From: Panacibacter microcysteis
GTDB taxonomy: Bacteria; Bacteroidota; Bacteroidia; Chitinophagales; Chitinophagaceae
Assembly: GCF_015831355.1 (NCBI RefSeq)
Contig: NZ_JADWYR010000001.1
Span: forward strand, 2,604,001-2,668,000
Direction of reading: 5' to 3'
DNA length: 64,000 bases
In this document: in pieces, positions 60,621 through 64,000 of the stretch
Numbering within the stretch: position 1 is the stretch's first letter
Layout of the letters: each line of letters opens with the position of its first letter
The notes under the pieces: generated by a model
What the model was told of the DNA's origin: nothing
Databases searched by the model: none
The model's input: the letters and a program-made list of their open reading frames with translations, nothing else
Position numbers and translations under genes: made by a program

Positions 60621-62603
60621 ATGAGAAAATCGAAACAGGTTCTGGTGCTGATCATCATTACCGCTGCTATTCTTACCACAACTGCCTGGAACAGAACAGG
60701 AAAAAGTAAACCATCGTATAATCCTGCTGCTTTCAACGAAGCTGTAAACAACATCATGCAAAATGAAAGCATGTTGGCTGCAATGCTTGCAGATGAAAGT
60801 GACTTTACCGCCGGTGTAGACAAAGCGCCGCCTGCACAGGATGTTTTGGTGCAAAAAATTCCCGGCGATAACCAGCATTTGCTGATTATGGCTGTTTACT
60901 CATTTGCAGACTACAGCGGGCAGGCTATCAAGGTAGATTATGGTGGCAACTATGTAGTGCTGAAAGACGATGGCACCAATGACGATAAGGTTGCCGGAGA
61001 TGGAATCTTTACTGCCAGGATCAGTACGGATGTGAGCCTTTTCAGGAAAGAAGCCCTGCGCCTCGACAAAGAAATGCGCCAGGATAAATACCAGGTGCAG
61101 TTTACAGGCAGGGAAATGAAAAAAAGAGAAGATTGCCTGGTGGAGCCCTTTGAAACGCAAAAGCTCGACGCCAATCAACCTGTTTCCATTGCTAACCTGA
61201 TAGGTGGTACAAACAACCTCATCGATTCTGTACGCGCAAATTGTATATTCATAACAGACCTGTCGGTAGTAGAAGATCCCGCCAGGACGTGGAATTACTG
61301 CACGCAAACCGGGAATGTAAATGGCGCCTGGACTTTCAAAACCATTATGAAAAACCTGGCTAAGACAAAGTCAACTACAGATCCTACAGATGCAGAACTT
61401 TCTACCTTTGTAAGAAACTGGCTGAATAGCTGGACAGTTAGAAAAATCATCAACGGAGATACTGTACCTGCAAGGGCACTAATCACACAAAAGATCATTA
61501 ACCCATGGCTTACCAAAAGCAGCAATGCAGGTGCGCCACAAGGCCAGCTAGATATGCGTTTTGCTCCGTTTAAGTTAACATCCATCGTTAACCGTTTTGA
61601 TATTAGGGAGCGTGCAGCAGGCATTCCTGCCGGCGAGGGCAGATTTACTTTCTGTGCCATCGCAAGCGACTGTTCCCGCCCGCTCGAAATGACTTTCGTC
61701 GTAGAATACGGCATTCCCAAACCAAATGATTGCGACAGTTTGCAAAACTGGGCGCTGCAGTGGTTTAACCTGAAGAACTTTACACTGGGCAGTAGCCAGT
61801 ACAATGCTGCACTGCAGGCCATTACAGACCAGTTTGCTTTATGGGGAACCGGTAACCGCGCCGGTAATACCAGCCTCAATTCAATCAGGACAAATGAGCG
61901 GGAATTTGCACCCACCAATGCACCAAGACGTTGGGAGTTCAGGGAGTTTGGCCTTATCGGTTCGCCCCGTTCATTAACGCAAAGAAAAGTAGCACAGATA
62001 CCGCAGGATAAATACAATGCCCAGGTTGATAACCCTGACGTAAGGGCAATGGTAGATTGGGTAAACGCAAATAAAGCAGGCATCAATAAGGATAACTATA
62101 CAGTGCCGGATACATTAACGGGCGGTAAATTTTTCCTTGGTGGTCACAACCAGATTCTTGATACACCTGTTGGCGTTCCCATCCAGCCATATCACTGGGA
62201 TGGTGTACAGGAAACCGGGCCGGCGCGTATTACAAACACTACCACACGGCACGTATTCTCGCTCAATACCTGCACGGGTTGTCATGCAGGTGAGGTACAA
62301 ACGTTCTTTACCCATGTAGATCCGGTAATGTTTGGCACCAAAGCAACGCTTTCGGGTTTCCTTGCCGGTACGGCAGGCCGTGGCGGTGCAGTAGATTTCG
62401 ACAATAACCCGTCTAATGACAGCATGATGATTAAAGATGCGGCCAACAGAGGTGGAGCAGCAAATTCTGTAAGAATGTTCAACGACATTTTAAGAAGGGC
62501 AAAAGACCTGAAAGACTTTGCATTGTCCCCGCCATGTGCAGCATTAAGTGTGTTTGCAATAAGAAATGAGCTTATGTTTAAACCGGTACACGCAGTGCAT
62601 TAA
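60621..62603 (+). CDS. Secreted choice-of-anchor-X-like protein with one c-type heme motif
   Basis: A 660-residue exported protein with a signal segment (VLVLIIITAAILTTTAW). Residues about 75-165 contain VKVDYGGNYVVLKDDGTNDDKVAGDGIFTARI, the Asp-rich motif of choice-of-anchor X domains. The long central part is unfamiliar but has paired cysteines (FCAIASDC). Near the C-terminus, FSLNTCTGCHAGEVQTFFTHV carries a single CxxCH heme site (about residue 550). It may be a surface or periplasmic redox or peroxidase-like protein. Similar layouts occur in myxobacteria, as I recall. Function is unknown. It is monocistronic, with a strong terminator. Confidence 0.78.
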   Translation: MRKSKQVLVLIIITAAILTTTAWNRTGKSKPSYNPAAFNEAVNNIMQNESMLAAMLADESDFTAGVDKAPPAQDVLVQKIPGDNQHLLIMAVYSFADYSGQAIKVDYGGNYVVLKDDGTNDDKVAGDGIFTARISTDVSLFRKEALRLDKEMRQDKYQVQFTGREMKKREDCLVEPFETQKLDANQPVSIANLIGGTNNLIDSVRANCIFITDLSVVEDPARTWNYCTQTGNVNGAWTFKTIMKNLAKTKSTTDPTDAELSTFVRNWLNSWTVRKIINGDTVPARALITQKIINPWLTKSSNAGAPQGQLDMRFAPFKLTSIVNRFDIRERAAGIPAGEGRFTFCAIASDCSRPLEMTFVVEYGIPKPNDCDSLQNWALQWFNLKNFTLGSSQYNAALQAITDQFALWGTGNRAGNTSLNSIRTNEREFAPTNAPRRWEFREFGLIGSPRSLTQRKVAQIPQDKYNAQVDNPDVRAMVDWVNANKAGINKDNYTVPDTLTGGKFFLGGHNQILDTPVGVPIQPYHWDGVQETGPARITNTTTRHVFSLNTCTGCHAGEVQTFFTHVDPVMFGTKATLSGFLAGTAGRGGAVDFDNNPSNDSMMIKDAANRGGAANSVRMFNDILRRAKDLKDFALSPPCAALSVFAIRNELMFKPVHAVH

Positions 62604-62627
62604 CAGCATTTGATAAATTATAGAGAG

Positions 62628-62652
62628 CCGGCCATTAATGGCCGGTTTTTTT
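62628..62652 (+). terminator. Intrinsic terminator after the heme-motif protein gene
   Basis: The perfect palindrome CCGGCCATTAATGGCCGG is followed by T7, 24 nt after the stop. Confidence 0.92.
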
Positions 62653-62662
62653 ATATGTGTAG

Positions 62663-62710
62663 CCAGCTGTATTACTACTATTGAACACCGGTTGTGTCAC
62701 TCACTTCAGC
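62663..62710 (+). repeat. SPR repeat copy R24 (CTTCAGC-type core)
   Basis: The core is at 62691-62710. CCAGC is 28 nt before it. It is in sense beyond the terminator. A tail GCGAAGATCGAAGCGAAAGC (to about 62753) matches that of R3, so some copies extend further on the right. Confidence 0.85.
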
Positions 62711-62843
62711 GGCAACAACACGGGTGAGCAAACGCGAAGATCGAAGCGAAAGCTTTTAACATGGTGTGCCATACGAACCTCCGGAACTACAGGAAATATC
62801 GGTATGTTAAATCCGCAGACTGCAGTTGCTCAATGTTGCCTGC

Positions 62844-62891
62844 GTACAAGTGTGCGACGCAACGGAAGATGCATGATGTTGATTAGCCCGG
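62844..62891 (-). repeat. SPR repeat copy R25 (type C core)
   Basis: The minus-strand core is at 62844-62863, with CCGGG 28 nt before it. It begins 13 nt after the ABC transporter stop, in sense, and faces R24. Confidence 0.85.
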
Positions 62892-62904
62892 CTCCAAAAG
62901 AAAG

Positions 62905-64000
62905 CTACCTGTAGCCTTTGGCCTGTAAATGAAAAAGCTCCGCATACCGCCCATTCAAAGCAAGCAATTCTTCGTGGCTGCCGATTTCCAGTAGCTGGCC
63001 TTTTTCCAGCACCAGAATGCGGTCTGCCATGCGTACCGTGGAAAAGCGGTGGGAGATAAGCACTGCGCTTTTGCCTTTGGTAAGCTCGGCAAAGCGCTGA
63101 AAAACTTCATATTCTGCACGTGCATCCAGTGCGCTGGTGGGCTCATCAAGAATCAGCAATTGTGCGTCTTTCATGTAGGCACGTGCAAGCGCAACCTTTT
63201 GCCACTCACCGCCGCTAAGTTCTACGCCGTTGTTAAATCTTCGGCCAAGTGCCTGGTCGTATTTATTGGGTAGTTTTGCTGCAAGTAAGCTCGCAAGACT
63301 TTTGGCGGCACTTTGTTCAATGAGTGCCCGGTTATCCATTTCATCAATGTTGCCCACCGCAATGTTTTGAGAAAAACTCATCTGGTACCGCAGGTAATCC
63401 TGGAATATAACGCCTATGCCTTTGCGTAACTCAAAAAGATCATAGTCGCGCAGGTCTATACCATCCAGTAATATGCGCCCTTCTGAAGGGTCATATAATC
63501 TTGCCAGCAATTTTACCAGTGTTGTTTTACCTGCACCGTTTTCACCTACAAGGGCTAGTTTTTCTCCTGCATGCAAAGTAAAATTCAGGTGCCTGTTTGC
63601 CCAGTTGGTACTGTTATGGTATTTAAAACCGACATTTTCAAAAACAAAGCCTTGTTGAATTGTTGCAGGAAAAGGCACCGGCTTTTTTGGCGTAAATATC
63701 CTGGGCTTTATTTCGAAAAACTCAAAAAAATCTCTCAGGTAAATGGCACCCTGGGATACGCTGGTAAAGCGGCTGAGAATATTTTCGAGCAAGCTTCTTA
63801 GTTGCCTGAATGAGCCTGCCAGAAAAGTAAGTGTACCAATACTTATACTTCCTTTTATCGTTTGTGCAATAATGGCCATGTATGCAGCATAATAACCCGC
63901 GCTGCCAATAAATGCAAGAAAAGTTCCCCAGCCTGCTCTTTTGGTAGATAATTTTTTATTGTCTGTGTAGAATTTTGTGCTGAGCGTTTTGAAACGGTTT
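62905..64000 (-). CDS. ABC transporter, fused permease/ATPase (5' part beyond the window)
   Basis: The frame stays open to the window edge, so only the C-terminal 365 or so residues are seen: the end of an exporter-type membrane domain and the full nucleotide-binding domain. Motifs are Walker A GENGAGKTTLVK, Q-loop VIFQDYLRYQ, signature LSGGEWQKV, Walker B LLILDEPTSAL and switch LISHRFSTV. It resembles MsbA/multidrug-type half transporters that act as homodimers or heterodimers. An internal Met at 63879 is not the true start. The substrate is unknown. SPR copy R25 begins 13 nt after the stop. Confidence 0.9.
   Translation of the reverse strand, partial: NRFKTLSTKFYTDNKKLSTKRAGWGTFLAFIGSAGYYAAYMAIIAQTIKGSISIGTLTFLAGSFRQLRSLLENILSRFTSVSQGAIYLRDFFEFFEIKPRIFTPKKPVPFPATIQQGFVFENVGFKYHNSTNWANRHLNFTLHAGEKLALVGENGAGKTTLVKLLARLYDPSEGRILLDGIDLRDYDLFELRKGIGVIFQDYLRYQMSFSQNIAVGNIDEMDNRALIEQSAAKSLASLLAAKLPNKYDQALGRRFNNGVELSGGEWQKVALARAYMKDAQLLILDEPTSALDARAEYEVFQRFAELTKGKSAVLISHRFSTVRMADRILVLEKGQLLEIGSHEELLALNGRYAELFHLQAKGYR

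Noticed and set aside
5763-62891. SPR copies considered as a CRISPR array or as an insertion sequence
   Set aside because: They are scattered singly over 57 kb in both orientations with no regular spacers, and none carries an ORF or clear transposase ends.

Overview
The window looks like a chromosomal segment of a Bacteroidota bacterium, most likely of the Chitinophagaceae type. The reasons are the family content (LruC-domain lipoprotein, GH77 with CBM20 domains, reaction-centre-type diheme cytochrome c, GntP/RidA/D-TA cluster, alpha-E/ATP-grasp/transglutaminase cluster), weak Shine-Dalgarno sites, and several upstream matches to the Bacteroidota -7 box TAnnTTTG. I saw no rRNA, tRNA, CRISPR array, insertion sequence or prophage gene.

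Layout. 0-3.9 kb: an aldo/keto reductase, then a small operon pairing a degenerate Lgt-like membrane protein with a tetraether-synthase-like radical SAM protein and two small membrane proteins. 3.9-5.7 kb: a NagB-type deaminase with a PfkB-type sugar kinase. 6-25 kb: a large exopolysaccharide region with glycosyltransferases on both strands, an O-acyltransferase, O-antigen-ligase-like polymerase, flippase, chain-length protein, half-length TolC-like protein and an initiating sugar transferase, headed by a CheY-like receiver. 25-29 kb: a 1264-residue hybrid histidine kinase ending in an Hpt domain, which could feed that receiver. 29.9-33 kb: a GntP permease, RidA and a DSD1/D-threonine-aldolase-fold enzyme, read here as D-serine use. 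33-38 kb: two tandem alpha/beta hydrolases, a PyrR-like phosphoribosyltransferase, a membrane Fe-S protein and a dipeptide epimerase. 38-46 kb: a GH77 4-alpha-glucanotransferase with a histone-H1-like tail, a diheme cytochrome c, a beta-barrel protein and Lon. 46-51.6 kb: an operator-controlled small exported protein, a glycosidase-like lipoprotein and an MBOAT/SGNH O-acetylation pair. 51.8-58 kb: a membrane protein, the transglutaminase/alpha-E/ATP-grasp trio, and galactokinase with a palindromic operator. 58-64 kb: GlmS, a large secreted protein with one heme motif, and an ABC exporter cut by the window edge.

The most striking structure is not a gene. At least 25 copies of a roughly 67-bp dispersed element lie in the gaps, none inside a called gene. 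Each has a 20-bp core (main forms GTTGCGTCGCACTCTTGTAC and GTTGTGTCACTCACTTGTAC). In most copies a CNGGC box sits 26-29 nt before the core, and in many a CAGC/CGGC box sits 14-15 nt after it. Nine copies begin only 9-16 nt after a stop codon, in the sense orientation. I call it here the stop-proximal repeat (SPR) and number the copies R1-R25. I do not recognise it as a named family.
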